Below are positions 53,027 to 61,929 of a stretch of DNA of 64,000 nucleotides, piece after piece. Both the position numbers and the translations under genes were made by a program. Each line of letters begins with the position of its first letter. Within the stretch, counting starts at the first letter, position 1. The notes under the pieces are model-generated. The model searched no databases. It was not told where the DNA came from and worked only from the letters and a program-made list of their open reading frames with translations. Source of the DNA: JAFLTL01 sp964389525 (GTDB taxonomy: Bacteria; Bacteroidota; Bacteroidia; Bacteroidales; Muribaculaceae); contig CAYMEX010000008.1 of NCBI GenBank assembly GCA_964389525.1, forward strand, positions 1-64,000, written 5' to 3'.

Positions 53027-54040
53027 ATGTCGTGTCATTCAGAACAAATGTCATTGCAGCCATTTTGCAAGACTGATCGGCTGCGGGATCTGATCTCCTG
53101 CAACAGCCGGTTACTTGTAACAATAAGTCACTTCGGCATATCGATGGGATTTGGCGACGCAACCGTACATGAAGTATGTGAACGGCATAATGTCGATATA
53201 CCAACATTCTTGACGGTAGCCAACTTTCTTAGCCAGCGGCCATATACCGTTTCGGCTGTGAAAGTGGCGCCGCTCATGGAATACCTGAAGGGCACACACA
53301 CCTACTTCCTTGATTTCTTTCTTCCGTCAATTAGACACAAACTCATAGAAGCTGTCACATATGGTGGCGGCAACGACATCGAAGTATCACTTCTGTTACT
53401 ACGCTTTTTCGATGAGTATGTCGAGGAGATATCGTGTCATATGAAACATGAAAACGACAAAGTTTTCAAGCACATAGACAATCTTCTCGAAAATCATTCT
53501 CATAGTGGCATTCCATGTCCGGGCGGCCTGTTCAGCGATCAGCACGATGACGTGGCACGCAGGCTCCAGGAGCTTAAAAACGTTATAATCGGATTTGTAC
53601 CTCAACGCGACAGCAACCTTATGAATTCGGCGTTGCTCGACATTATCACATGCGAAAAAGAGATCATCGACCATTGTGCGATTGAGGACGAACTGTTTGA
53701 ACCGGCAGTCAGACGACTGGAAAAAACATATATGTTTCGTAACGAGACTGCTGATGAAAACACAAATGGCACAGCAATAGCTGCACCCGACAAAATATCG
53801 CAACAGGTCGAGACACTTAGCGCACGCGAGAAAGAGATCATCAGGCTGGTTGCCTGTGGCATGTCCAACAAAGAGATTGCAGAGAGATTGTTTCTGTCGG
53901 TGCATACGGTGACTACACATCGCCGCAATCTCAGCCAGAAACTGAATATCCACTCCCCTGCCGCACTTACTATTTTTGCGATCATACATCGTCTTGTAGA
54001 CCTTGACGACATACGATCTCTGAATTCCGACAAACTTTAA
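53027..54040 (+). CDS. Hemerythrin-like di-iron sensor fused to LuxR-type DNA-binding domain
   Basis: This 337-residue protein appears to be a cytoplasmic metal-based transcription regulator. Residues 38-70 (GFGDATVHEVCERHNVDI) resemble the N-terminal ScdA domain of RIC/YtfE iron-cluster repair proteins but lack its CysCys pair. Residues 85-232 resemble the RIC hemerythrin bundle, with His91, His104, His138/His141-Glu142, His173-Asp174 and His216/Glu220 as likely di-iron ligands. Residues 262-325 form a LuxR/GerE helix-turn-helix (SAREKEIIRLVACGMSNKEI, TVTTHRRNL). The likely signal is oxygen, NO or iron. It is 29 nt after fabG and 17 nt before the DUF1080 gene; its targets are unknown. Confidence 0.8.
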   Translation: MSCHSEQMSLQPFCKTDRLRDLISCNSRLLVTISHFGISMGFGDATVHEVCERHNVDIPTFLTVANFLSQRPYTVSAVKVAPLMEYLKGTHTYFLDFFLPSIRHKLIEAVTYGGGNDIEVSLLLLRFFDEYVEEISCHMKHENDKVFKHIDNLLENHSHSGIPCPGGLFSDQHDDVARRLQELKNVIIGFVPQRDSNLMNSALLDIITCEKEIIDHCAIEDELFEPAVRRLEKTYMFRNETADENTNGTAIAAPDKISQQVETLSAREKEIIRLVACGMSNKEIAERLFLSVHTVTTHRRNLSQKLNIHSPAALTIFAIIHRLVDLDDIRSLNSDKL

Positions 54041-54057
54041 TAACCAAATAAACAGAC

Positions 54058-54837
54058 ATGAACAGATTTCTTGCACTTTCAGCTGCTGCAATGTTTATTG
54101 CCACAGCCGCTACCGCTCAGGATGCCCCCAAAGAGTATCCTCAACCCGAAAAAATGCGCCCCGGCATGAGCGAATACTGGACGCCTCAGCCCAAAGTTGT
54201 CACTCCCGGCAACATCGCCACGAACTCGGCTCCATCCGATGCAATCGTGCTTTTTGACGGCAAAAACCTCGACGCCTGGAAAAGTTCACGCACAGGCAAG
54301 GCTGCCGAGTGGGATGTACACGACGGCATTGTCACTGTCAACAAGAAAAAGGGTGACATCCAGACTAAAGACAACTTCGACAGCTTCCAGCTTCACATCG
54401 AGTGGATGGTTCCCGAGAATATAACAGGCAAGAGTCAGGGACGTGGAAACAGCGGTGTGTTCCTTCAGGGCATGTATGAAGTACAGGTTCTCGACTGTTA
54501 CGACAACGAGACATACGTCAACGGCATGACAGGCTCGATCTACAAGCAGAAAGCCCCAATGGCCAACGTTATGCGCAAACCCGGAGAGTGGAACGTATAT
54601 GATATCATATACAACTCGCCGGTATTCAACGAAGACGGCACATACAAAGTGCACCCCAAGGTAACTGTTATCCAGAACGGCTGTGTGATCGTCAATGATT
54701 ATGAGATTCAGGGCACAACCGAGTACATCGGCTTCCCCCGCGTCGTTAAGCATGGCGACGGCCCTATCATCCTCCAGTCACACGGCGATCCAAGCGAGCC
54801 CATCAGCTTCCGCAACATCTGGCTCCGCCCCCTCTGA
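54058..54837 (+). CDS. Secreted DUF1080 (3-keto-disaccharide hydrolase-type) protein
   Basis: This 259-residue protein has a signal peptide (about 1-20) and a DUF1080 concanavalin-like domain beginning AIVLFDGKNLDAWKS (about 61). Other landmarks are GNSGVFLQGMYEVQVLDCYDN and the end DPSEPISFRNIWLRPL. The family includes enzymes acting on 3-keto-glycosides; a periplasmic carbohydrate role is likely. It starts 17 nt after the hemerythrin-LuxR gene, which may control it, and ends at the terminator 54858-54894. Confidence 0.85.
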   Translation: MNRFLALSAAAMFIATAATAQDAPKEYPQPEKMRPGMSEYWTPQPKVVTPGNIATNSAPSDAIVLFDGKNLDAWKSSRTGKAAEWDVHDGIVTVNKKKGDIQTKDNFDSFQLHIEWMVPENITGKSQGRGNSGVFLQGMYEVQVLDCYDNETYVNGMTGSIYKQKAPMANVMRKPGEWNVYDIIYNSPVFNEDGTYKVHPKVTVIQNGCVIVNDYEIQGTTEYIGFPRVVKHGDGPIILQSHGDPSEPISFRNIWLRPL

Positions 54838-54857
54838 TAATATCTTCATCAGCACAT

Positions 54858-54894
54858 AAAAAAACGCGTCATCAGATTGATGATGCGTTTTTTT
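54858..54894 (+). terminator. Terminator of the fabG-DUF1080 unit
   Basis: A 17-bp stem (54858-54874 with 54878-54894, one G-T wobble) with a GAT loop has seven A residues at the base on one side and seven T on the other. It is a strong terminator in the plus direction and would also work in reverse. Confidence 0.9.
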
Positions 54895-54951
54895 ATGAAA
54901 ACTTGCGCGTGTGGTGTAATATATCTTGTCTGAAATGCGTATAATAAAGTG

Positions 54952-55494
54952 ATGAAAGAAAGCGCAGAGCAAATCGTGTCTTTGATAAAAGCCGGGAAAA
55001 GTAAAGGATTCCGGCTTGCAATACATGCCTACTGAGCACAGATACGTGCTTTTGCGCTCGACGTCACAGGCAACGATTATGATGCTGACGAGATAACCGA
55101 CGACACATTTATGCGGGCATTCGCGTCAATATCAAAATTCGATCCTCTGAAATCGGCCTTCCCTACATGGCTGATGCGTATTGCTCACAACACAGCCATT
55201 TCACATTTAAGGAAGAGACACACCGAAACAGTCCCTCTTGAATGCGTACCCGATACAGTAGCCTCGCTATCTCCCTATGACAACATGGAAGATCCGAGAG
55301 TCTCATTTCTACAGAACGCGATAGCGAGACTTGACCATGAAGACCGATCGATCATACACCAGTTCTACTACGAAGAATATTCTATCGAAGACATAGCATA
55401 TGTAATAGGCAAAACACCCGGAGCGACCGCCGTAAAGCTACATCGCATACGCCAACATCTCAAATCTTTAATCGAAGACCATTATGACAGATAA
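54952..55494 (+). pseudogene. ECF-type sigma-70 factor with in-frame TGA at codon 28
   Basis: Read from ATG 54952 the frame gives a complete ECF sigma factor of about 180 codons, but codon 28 (55033-55035) is TGA. Before the stop: KGFRLAIHAY; after it: AQIRAFALDVTGNDYDADE, then region 2 (ITDDTFMRAF, TWLMRIAHNTAISHLRKR) and region 4 (LDHEDRSIIHQFYYEEYSIE, VKLHRIRQHL). A tryptophan (TGG) fits the stop position. The next in-frame ATG (55111) starts a 127-residue product missing sigma region 2.1-2.2. The remainder shows no frameshift and keeps good sigma4 sequence, so the lesion is recent, a sequencing error, or read through. It overlaps the next gene by 11 nt. Confidence 0.75.
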
Positions 55495-55831
55495 GGAATT
55501 TGACAGATTGATCACTCTGGCATGCAGAGCACGCTGCTCGTCAGCGCACGACACCGGAGCATCCACCGGTATGCTGGTGCGTCGGGCATTCATAAGGCGC
55601 CACATACGTCCGATACTATACTGGACCGGTGCGGCTGCCGTTATAATTTCCACTGTTCTGTTTTATTCACGGTGGCAAACCGGCGTGTCATATGATGAAT
55701 CCATAAATGAGAATTATGCAGGCCTTATCAGAAATGCAGAATCTCGTATCGACCGAAACAAAAAGACTTCCGGCGCACTTCGCGAGAAAATAGACAACCT
55801 TATCCCAATTCCGACCGACTATGAGGATTAA
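55484..55831 (+). CDS. Small single-pass membrane protein, candidate anti-sigma factor
   Basis: This 115-residue protein has a cytoplasmic N-terminus of about 42 residues, one membrane helix (about 43-62; LYWTGAAAVIISTVLFYS) and an extracytoplasmic tail of about 50 charged residues. It overlaps the sigma gene by 11 nt and the next gene by 11 nt. Position, size and topology suit an anti-sigma-type regulator, but no known anti-sigma domain is recognised. Function is inferred from context only. Confidence 0.65.
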   Translation: MTDKEFDRLITLACRARCSSAHDTGASTGMLVRRAFIRRHIRPILYWTGAAAVIISTVLFYSRWQTGVSYDESINENYAGLIRNAESRIDRNKKTSGALREKIDNLIPIPTDYED

Positions 55832-56663
55832 ACCGATTTTATTACAATTGCTGTTATGGCTGCAGCCTGCAACCGTTTTTGCTGATGACGCACCACGATG
55901 GGAAGTCCCCGCAGCCATTTCAACGGTAATAGAGAACTATCCGTCGTGCTATAGGCGTGTGTATTATTATTTCGATCACGAGAATGAGACCGAATACAAC
56001 CGTATACAGTTTTCTTCAGAACGAAAAGATCTGAAAGACGATGAGATTAAGGCAATACAGGATTATTATGACAGCCTGTATGCCAGGACACTTGCATCCG
56101 TCCGGTCAGGCAATGACTATGAGCTTTCACAGTATGTCAGCTGCGACTCCATAAGCACAACTGTAAGAGCCACTGTCTCAGGAGCGTTTGATCTCGGCAG
56201 TTCGACATTGTCTATCGACTTAGGCTGCAAGACAACAAAAGATCATGGTGCTGTAACTCCTGATTTCCACAAACTTGAGTCCACAATAAAAAATGCAGTG
56301 GCCGTCGGCAACGCAAAAGAGACAAAAGTAAAGTATACCGGATTAAAAAGAGGTATTATTTATGTATTTCAGAGAGGTTACGGCAAAGGCTGGACTGCCG
56401 GAACACGCTACACTGTAAAGAATGCCTCACGCAACGACTTCGAGACGATACGCAGAGAGATCGTTTCATTCATTGGATCAAAAAAGGCTGTCACTGTATT
56501 TGACCGCACGTGGCAGACAATGATAAAAAGCGAGACAACACCCTCTTTTTATGCTGTCGGATACGATCCGTCGACTAAGACGCTTAACATACTGAAAGCG
56601 ACCATCGAGAATGAAATATGTATTCCTTACGACTGGCAGACAAGAGATTACTTGACAAATTAA
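55821..56663 (+). CDS. Secreted protein sharing a novel domain with the S41 protease
   Basis: I do not recognise this 280-residue protein. It has a signal peptide (about 1-21, ending VFA). The first part of the mature protein (about 25-165) is mixed alpha/beta with SCYRRVYYYFDH. Residues 170-277 align with residues 43-153 of the protease encoded next: FQRGYGKGW and NEICIPYDWQTRDY in this protein against FQRGLGNGW and NEVCIPYDWFTRDY in the other. The shared domain is probably extracytoplasmic and may bind a common ligand or mediate interaction. It overlaps the small membrane-protein gene by 11 nt and lies 13 nt before the protease gene. Confidence 0.7.
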   Translation: MRIKPILLQLLLWLQPATVFADDAPRWEVPAAISTVIENYPSCYRRVYYYFDHENETEYNRIQFSSERKDLKDDEIKAIQDYYDSLYARTLASVRSGNDYELSQYVSCDSISTTVRATVSGAFDLGSSTLSIDLGCKTTKDHGAVTPDFHKLESTIKNAVAVGNAKETKVKYTGLKRGIIYVFQRGYGKGWTAGTRYTVKNASRNDFETIRREIVSFIGSKKAVTVFDRTWQTMIKSETTPSFYAVGYDPSTKTLNILKATIENEICIPYDWQTRDYLTN

Positions 56664-56676
56664 ACCAAAAACACAT

Positions 56677-58377
56677 ATGATACTGAAACAACTCGCATTA
56701 ATAGCGTCGTCTATCTTTATAGGCATACAGTTTGCCGGTGCGACAAAACCACTTGACTCCATTTTTGAGAGTTGGAAAAACAAACCGGGTACTGAAACGA
56801 CCGAAGTGCGATACACAGGCACATTCGACGGAAAGATCAAAGGGTTTATGTTTCAGCGCGGATTGGGAAATGGCTGGACTTATGGCTTACGCATCGCATG
56901 CCATAATATAGACCGGAGCGACATCAGTAAGCTGTTTGCAACATTCGATAATAGCAGATCGGAAGTAGGACATGTAGTAAAAACAGAAAATGGCCGGGCC
57001 TGTTTTGACGAAAACAATATGCTGGGCTATGCCTGTCATTACGATGCCGACAATAACACCGCCTATATCATGAGGACAACGGTAGAAAACGAGGTGTGCA
57101 TCCCATACGACTGGTTCACTCGCGACTACTATAACGGATCGATAAAAAACATCCAGACCCAGCTGACTTCTCCAGTGTGGGCAGCCACACTTGCGCGATT
57201 GTATTCCGAAGTAAAATACAATTATGTGTTCTACGACCGGTATAAGACAGCTGTCGACAGCGCATATACCGTATCATTGCCTCTGATTATCGACACAGAC
57301 AACAATTATGACGCATACCGCATACTTCAAAGATTTATAGCGACATGCAACGACGGACACACATTCATTTATGCTTATGGCATAGAGACACCGGTGCAAT
57401 CTGCGTTCACAACCGTCAGACTTGGAGATAAAATCTACATAGACAAAGTCGAAAGTTCCACGCTCGACTCAGCCGGGATGAAACGTGGCATGGAGGTTAT
57501 CGCTGTAAACGGAATTCCTGTCCGGCAGTACGCCGACAGTATGCTTAAACCATACGTAAATGCCTCGACCCCACAATGGGCTGAACATATTATGTTTGAC
57601 AATTACGGGCTGTCAACGGGGCAAAGCGGTATGCCTCTCGATCTCACACTTAACAATGGCAAAAAGAATGTTGAAGTAAAGCATCAGATTGCTGGTGCAT
57701 TGAAAGACCGTCACAGCAGACCAGGCAGTTGTCTCGGCTTTAGAATGCTGGAAAAAAACATAGGCATACTGACGATTTCCGATTTTCAGTCCTCTGAAGT
57801 GACCGCCCTGTTCGATCAGGTCTATGACAAGATCCTGAAAACCGACGGACTGATCATTGACATACGTGGAAATGGAGGCGGCAACTCGGGATATGCCGAC
57901 TACATCGCCCGACATTTCTCCGCCGACAGCATCCGACGCAACTCATGGAGTTCCCCAATATATATCCCTGCATTTGCATCGTGGGGCAAAGACGCCGGAC
58001 GATATGACAGTCCTGAAGAATATTATATCCCTCCCATCGACGACAAGAAACCATATCTCAAGCCCATGGTCATATTGATCGACCGTGGCACATTCTCCGC
58101 CGCAGAAGACTTCTCGGCTCTGTTTAAAGGAATGAAGCGAGCTGTGTTTATCGGTGAGCCAACAGGTGGAAGCACCGGAAACGGTGTACGCGTGCAGCTT
58201 AATGATTTTGTCTATGCCAACATATGTTCAAAGCACGATGTCGCACCCGATGGCACGGAATTTGTCGGAATAGGCATTATTCCTGACATACAGACTGCAG
58301 AGACGCTTGAATCCTACTTCCATTCAAAACACGACAATGCCATAAAAACGGCACTCGAGGTTCTCCGACGCAAATAA
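56677..58377 (+). CDS. Periplasmic S41-family protease with N-terminal novel domain
   Basis: This 566-residue protein has a signal peptide (about 1-22). Residues 43-153 form the domain also seen in the protein encoded upstream. A tricorn/IRBP-like S41 protease domain follows, with catalytic His228 in NDGHTF, a PDZ-like segment (about 240-340), IDIRGNGGGNSG (394-405), catalytic Ser474 in GTFSAAEDF, Glu477, and GEPTGGSTG (493-501). It has no Lys of the CtpA dyad, so a Ser-His-Glu arrangement is likely. It is the last gene of the sigma cluster, ended by the hairpin 58399-58437. It may process envelope proteins or a signalling partner. Confidence 0.85.
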   Translation: MILKQLALIASSIFIGIQFAGATKPLDSIFESWKNKPGTETTEVRYTGTFDGKIKGFMFQRGLGNGWTYGLRIACHNIDRSDISKLFATFDNSRSEVGHVVKTENGRACFDENNMLGYACHYDADNNTAYIMRTTVENEVCIPYDWFTRDYYNGSIKNIQTQLTSPVWAATLARLYSEVKYNYVFYDRYKTAVDSAYTVSLPLIIDTDNNYDAYRILQRFIATCNDGHTFIYAYGIETPVQSAFTTVRLGDKIYIDKVESSTLDSAGMKRGMEVIAVNGIPVRQYADSMLKPYVNASTPQWAEHIMFDNYGLSTGQSGMPLDLTLNNGKKNVEVKHQIAGALKDRHSRPGSCLGFRMLEKNIGILTISDFQSSEVTALFDQVYDKILKTDGLIIDIRGNGGGNSGYADYIARHFSADSIRRNSWSSPIYIPAFASWGKDAGRYDSPEEYYIPPIDDKKPYLKPMVILIDRGTFSAAEDFSALFKGMKRAVFIGEPTGGSTGNGVRVQLNDFVYANICSKHDVAPDGTEFVGIGIIPDIQTAETLESYFHSKHDNAIKTALEVLRRK

Positions 58378-58398
58378 CTGTTATATGACACTATGATT

Positions 58399-58437
58399 TC
58401 GGGCGGGTTCAAGATGTTGAATCTGCCCGATTTATTT
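58399..58437 (+). terminator. Terminator of the sigma-S41 cluster
   Basis: A 6-bp GC stem (58399-58404 with 58425-58430) and an inner 7-bp stem (58406-58412 with 58417-58423, one wobble) around GATG are followed by TTTATTT. It overlaps the end of the convergent miaA gene. Confidence 0.8.
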
Positions 58438-59322
58438 ATCATTCCGTATATGCGACAGAATATCCGACGCATCACGGCACCATATCACATCCCCGTCTTT
58501 TTTAAGCCACGTCAGTTGCTTTTTAGCAAAGACACGTGTATTTCTCGCAATCTTTTCTTTAGCCTCTTCAAGCGTCAGCTTCCCGTCAAAATAGTCGAAC
58601 ATCTCCTTTACGCCGACTGTATTCAGGGAGTTCAGCCCCCTCTGAGGTTCCACATTTCTTATCTCCGACTCAAGACCGGCATCGATCATAGCCGATACTC
58701 TCGCCGAAATCCGCTCAAACAAGACTTCACGTGGCATACCTATGGCAAACTTCAGAATGCGGAAATTTCGCGTTTTCGTGCGGCCTGTGCGAAAGGATGT
58801 ATAGGTCTGCCCCGATTCATAGATTATCTCCAACGCGTGCGCCACGCGCTTCGTATTCTTCCTGTCGACCACTTCATAATATTCCGGGTCACTCAGCTTC
58901 AGTCTTGCAAGAAGCCCGTCGGAGCCCTCTGTGTCGAGCAACTCAGCCACCCGGTTTCTCACCTCATCGGATATGGTCGGCATTTCATCTATCCCTTTGG
59001 TGACAGCATCGACATACAGCATCGATCCACCGCACATGACAGCATAGTCAGACTGTTTGAAGAGATCTGAAAGCAGGCACAATGCTTCTTCTTCAAAACA
59101 TGCTGCGCTATAGTATGCGTCAAGTGGTAAATGCCCGACAAAATGATGAGCCACCACAGCTCTTTCCTCAAAGGTAGGAGCTGCGGTGGCAATAGGTATG
59201 TCAGCAAACATCTGTCGTGAATCAGCAGATATAATCTCGCACCCCAAAGTCTTGGCGACCTCAATCGCAGCTTTGGTTTTACCCGATGCTGTCGCACCGG
59301 TGATCACGACAAGTGTTTTCAC
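58432..59322 (-). CDS. miaA: tRNA dimethylallyltransferase
   Basis: This 296-residue enzyme isopentenylates A37 of tRNAs reading UNN codons. It has P-loop GATASGKT (8-15), the catalytic ISADSRQMFAD segment, and the VAHHFVGH and GLNSLNTVGVKEM motifs. The length is normal. It ends in the shared terminator at 58399-58437 and lies 7 nt downstream of pepT, so the two are probably co-transcribed. Confidence 0.95.
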   Translation of the reverse strand: MKTLVVITGATASGKTKAAIEVAKTLGCEIISADSRQMFADIPIATAAPTFEERAVVAHHFVGHLPLDAYYSAACFEEEALCLLSDLFKQSDYAVMCGGSMLYVDAVTKGIDEMPTISDEVRNRVAELLDTEGSDGLLARLKLSDPEYYEVVDRKNTKRVAHALEIIYESGQTYTSFRTGRTKTRNFRILKFAIGMPREVLFERISARVSAMIDAGLESEIRNVEPQRGLNSLNTVGVKEMFDYFDGKLTLEEAKEKIARNTRVFAKKQLTWLKKDGDVIWCRDASDILSHIRNDK

Positions 59323-59329
59323 TCTGTTA

Positions 59330-60559
59330 TCAGAACGTTTTTTCGCCTACAATACGGGCAATCTCTACTATAACCTGAGATGCCTTCTCCATCGACTGAA
59401 TAGGCAGGAATTCATATTTGCCATGGAAGTTAAGACCACCGGCAAAGATGTTGGGACAAGGAAGTCCCTTAAACGAAAGCTGTGCGCCGTCTGTGCCGCC
59501 TCTGATAGGCACGACCCTTGGTGTAACGTCGGCCGCGATCATAGCCTCCTTGGCGATATCAACGATATACATCACAGGCTCGACTTTCTCGCGCATGTTG
59601 TAATACTGATCCTTTATATCGATCGAGGCACATCCGGGAAACTCGTTGTTGATTTTACGTGCCAGATGTTCAAGCTCCTTTTTACGACGCTCAAAACGGT
59701 CTCGGTCGTGATCTCTGATGATATACGTCAGCACAGTCTCCTCTACACTGCCCGAAATGGATGTAAGATGGTAAAATCCCTCATATCCCTCGGTGTGCTC
59801 AGGAGTCTCCCAGCGGGGAAGCATGATGATGAACTGGTTGGCCACACGCATCGAGTTCAACATCTTGTGCTTGGCGTAGCCGGGGTGCACGTTGCGACCT
59901 TTGAACGTCACCTTGGCAATTGCAGCGTTGAAATTCTCATACTCGAGCTCACCGATCTCTCCGCCATCCATAGTGTAAGCGAAATCAGCGCCGAAATGCT
60001 CCACATCAAATTTGTGTGCGCCAAGGCCGATTTCCTCATCCGGGTTAAATGCAATGCGTATGTCGCCATGTTTGATTTCAGGATGCTCCTGCAGATAAGC
60101 CACCGCCGTTATGATCTCTGCTATGCCGGCCTTGTCATCGGCTCCAAGCAGAGTAGTCCCGTCAGTCACGATGAGATCCTGTCCTTTGTAATGCTCCAGC
60201 TCCGGAAAATCTTTTGGCGACAGCACCATTCCGAGCTTTTCGTTAAGAATGATGTCTCCGCCGTCATATCCCTTGACAATGCGCGGATGCACATGCTTGC
60301 CCGACATATCGGGCGATGTATCTACATGAGCGATAAATCCAACGGTCGGAACCTTGCGGTCGTTGATATTGCCCGGCAAAGTAGCCATAAGGTAGCCGTT
60401 GTCGTCAAGCGTTATATCCTGCAGTTTCATGCCCTCCAGTATCTCCTTCAGATGAATGGCGAAATCCATCTGTCCGGGAGTCGAAGGAGTCATATTGGTC
60501 ATATCATCGCTCTGGGTGTCCCATGACACATAATCCAGAAAACGGTCTACAATTCCCAT
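59330..60559 (-). CDS. pepT: Peptidase T (tripeptide aminopeptidase)
   Basis: This 409-residue M20 metallopeptidase releases N-terminal residues from tripeptides in the cytoplasm. Metal ligands are in GFIAHVDTSPDMSG and LLGADDKAGIAEI; the GLGAHKFDVEHFGADFAYT region is also typical. I chose ATG 60559 (MGIVDRFLDY), which matches PepT length, over an in-frame ATG at 60583. Confidence 0.95.
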   Translation of the reverse strand: MGIVDRFLDYVSWDTQSDDMTNMTPSTPGQMDFAIHLKEILEGMKLQDITLDDNGYLMATLPGNINDRKVPTVGFIAHVDTSPDMSGKHVHPRIVKGYDGGDIILNEKLGMVLSPKDFPELEHYKGQDLIVTDGTTLLGADDKAGIAEIITAVAYLQEHPEIKHGDIRIAFNPDEEIGLGAHKFDVEHFGADFAYTMDGGEIGELEYENFNAAIAKVTFKGRNVHPGYAKHKMLNSMRVANQFIIMLPRWETPEHTEGYEGFYHLTSISGSVEETVLTYIIRDHDRDRFERRKKELEHLARKINNEFPGCASIDIKDQYYNMREKVEPVMYIVDIAKEAMIAADVTPRVVPIRGGTDGAQLSFKGLPCPNIFAGGLNFHGKYEFLPIQSMEKASQVIVEIARIVGEKTF

Positions 60560-60665
60560 GCTTGTTTTTATTAATAAAGCCACCGGTGTAACGACAGAGT
60601 CTTATATAAACTTTGGCGCTAACCGGCGGCTATAGTTCTAAATTGCTATTATAATAGAGAAGTCA

Positions 60666-61880
60666 TCAAAGTGCCTCCACACGTTTCAGATTGGCTTCAT
60701 CATTGAGATTATAATACACGTTGCGCAGATATACGAGTGCATCGTGCATCTCATCGGGATTAAGCTTGTAAGCCTCTTCAAGATAAGTGGCTGCCTCACG
60801 GAAAAGCGGGTTAACCTGAGAGTCGCGCACCTTCTGGTACTCCTCCTGCGACTGCTTTGTTGCAGCATCGTCGATAGCATATGCCTTGTTGCAGAGTGAA
60901 CGGCCGACATTGTACTGATACTGAGCGTTGCTCGGATCAATCTCCACAGCCTTGCGGTAATCGGCAAGCGCGGCATCATGGTTTTCAAGATTCTCCTCAA
61001 GGATACCGAGTACAAAATAGAGATTCGGGTTGTTGGGCTCTGCCGAGATTGCGCTGTTAAGCATCGTGCGAGCCTCGTCAAACTGCTTGTTCTCGATCTT
61101 GTTGTTTATGATCAGCTGGAGATACTTGACATCCTCGTTACCGTAGAGAGGCAGAGCGGCCTCGGCAAGCTTTGTCACTTTCTCATTGTTCTTGAGCTGG
61201 AATGCAATGGCAATTGCATAATCATATACATTCTTCTTGTTGTAGCCAAGGTCGATAGCCTTTTGGAATGCAGCGTCGGCTTTGTCAAGCTGATCGCCCT
61301 GCCAGGCGGCAAGGGCCTGATTATATGCGACCTCTGCCATTGCTGTGTCGGCAGGTGCCTTGGGAGCGTTTTCACCAAGCTCACTGTTTGAAGGAAGTGC
61401 GAGATAAAGATCCCAGGCCTCGTATGCGCCATTGAAATCTTTTGCCTCCCAACAATATACGGCAGCAGTATTCAGATCGTTATAGTGATTCTGTATCTGC
61501 TTCACGATATCCTTTGTGTACTTAGTCTTGATCTTACCCTTGTTGTCTGTCACCTTGTCGAGAGGAAGTGCTTTCAGGAAGTACTCCATACCCTGACGAA
61601 GAGCATTGCCGGTCTGAGCCTTGTCGACATTCTGGCCAAGGGCTATCTTGGTAAAATTCTGATCATAAAGACCAACGCCGGCCTTACCGGCTACATACCA
61701 AGTCAGAGCCTCACCTGCACTTTCTTCATTGGTCAGGGCAGGTGCAATCTTGGTGAGTGCTGCGGCGAAATTGGAATTAGAGCCTTTTGTTTCACGCTCC
61801 ACTTCCTTTACCAAGGCATTCTGAGCCGAAAGACCCAGTGTGGCCGCAAAAAACAATGCGGCGAGACTTACCTTCTTCAT
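60666..61880 (-). CDS. Periplasmic tetratricopeptide-repeat protein
   Basis: This 404-residue protein has a signal peptide (about 1-20, ending LSA) and several TPR helices. The clearest repeat units are AEVAYNQALAAWQGDQLDKADAAF (written here in part: AYNQALAAWQGDQL), NLYFVLGILEENLENHDAAL-like sequence around 280-300, and AQYQYNVGRSLCNKAY near 320. It is a likely scaffold for protein interactions in the envelope; no partner is evident. It is between gyrA (upstream, 49 bp) and pepT on the same strand. Confidence 0.8.
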   Translation of the reverse strand: MKKVSLAALFFAATLGLSAQNALVKEVERETKGSNSNFAAALTKIAPALTNEESAGEALTWYVAGKAGVGLYDQNFTKIALGQNVDKAQTGNALRQGMEYFLKALPLDKVTDNKGKIKTKYTKDIVKQIQNHYNDLNTAAVYCWEAKDFNGAYEAWDLYLALPSNSELGENAPKAPADTAMAEVAYNQALAAWQGDQLDKADAAFQKAIDLGYNKKNVYDYAIAIAFQLKNNEKVTKLAEAALPLYGNEDVKYLQLIINNKIENKQFDEARTMLNSAISAEPNNPNLYFVLGILEENLENHDAALADYRKAVEIDPSNAQYQYNVGRSLCNKAYAIDDAATKQSQEEYQKVRDSQVNPLFREAATYLEEAYKLNPDEMHDALVYLRNVYYNLNDEANLKRVEAL

Positions 61881-61929
61881 AATCTATGGTTAGTTAATAA
61901 TTTATTTAATATTTTCATGATAGTCACTC

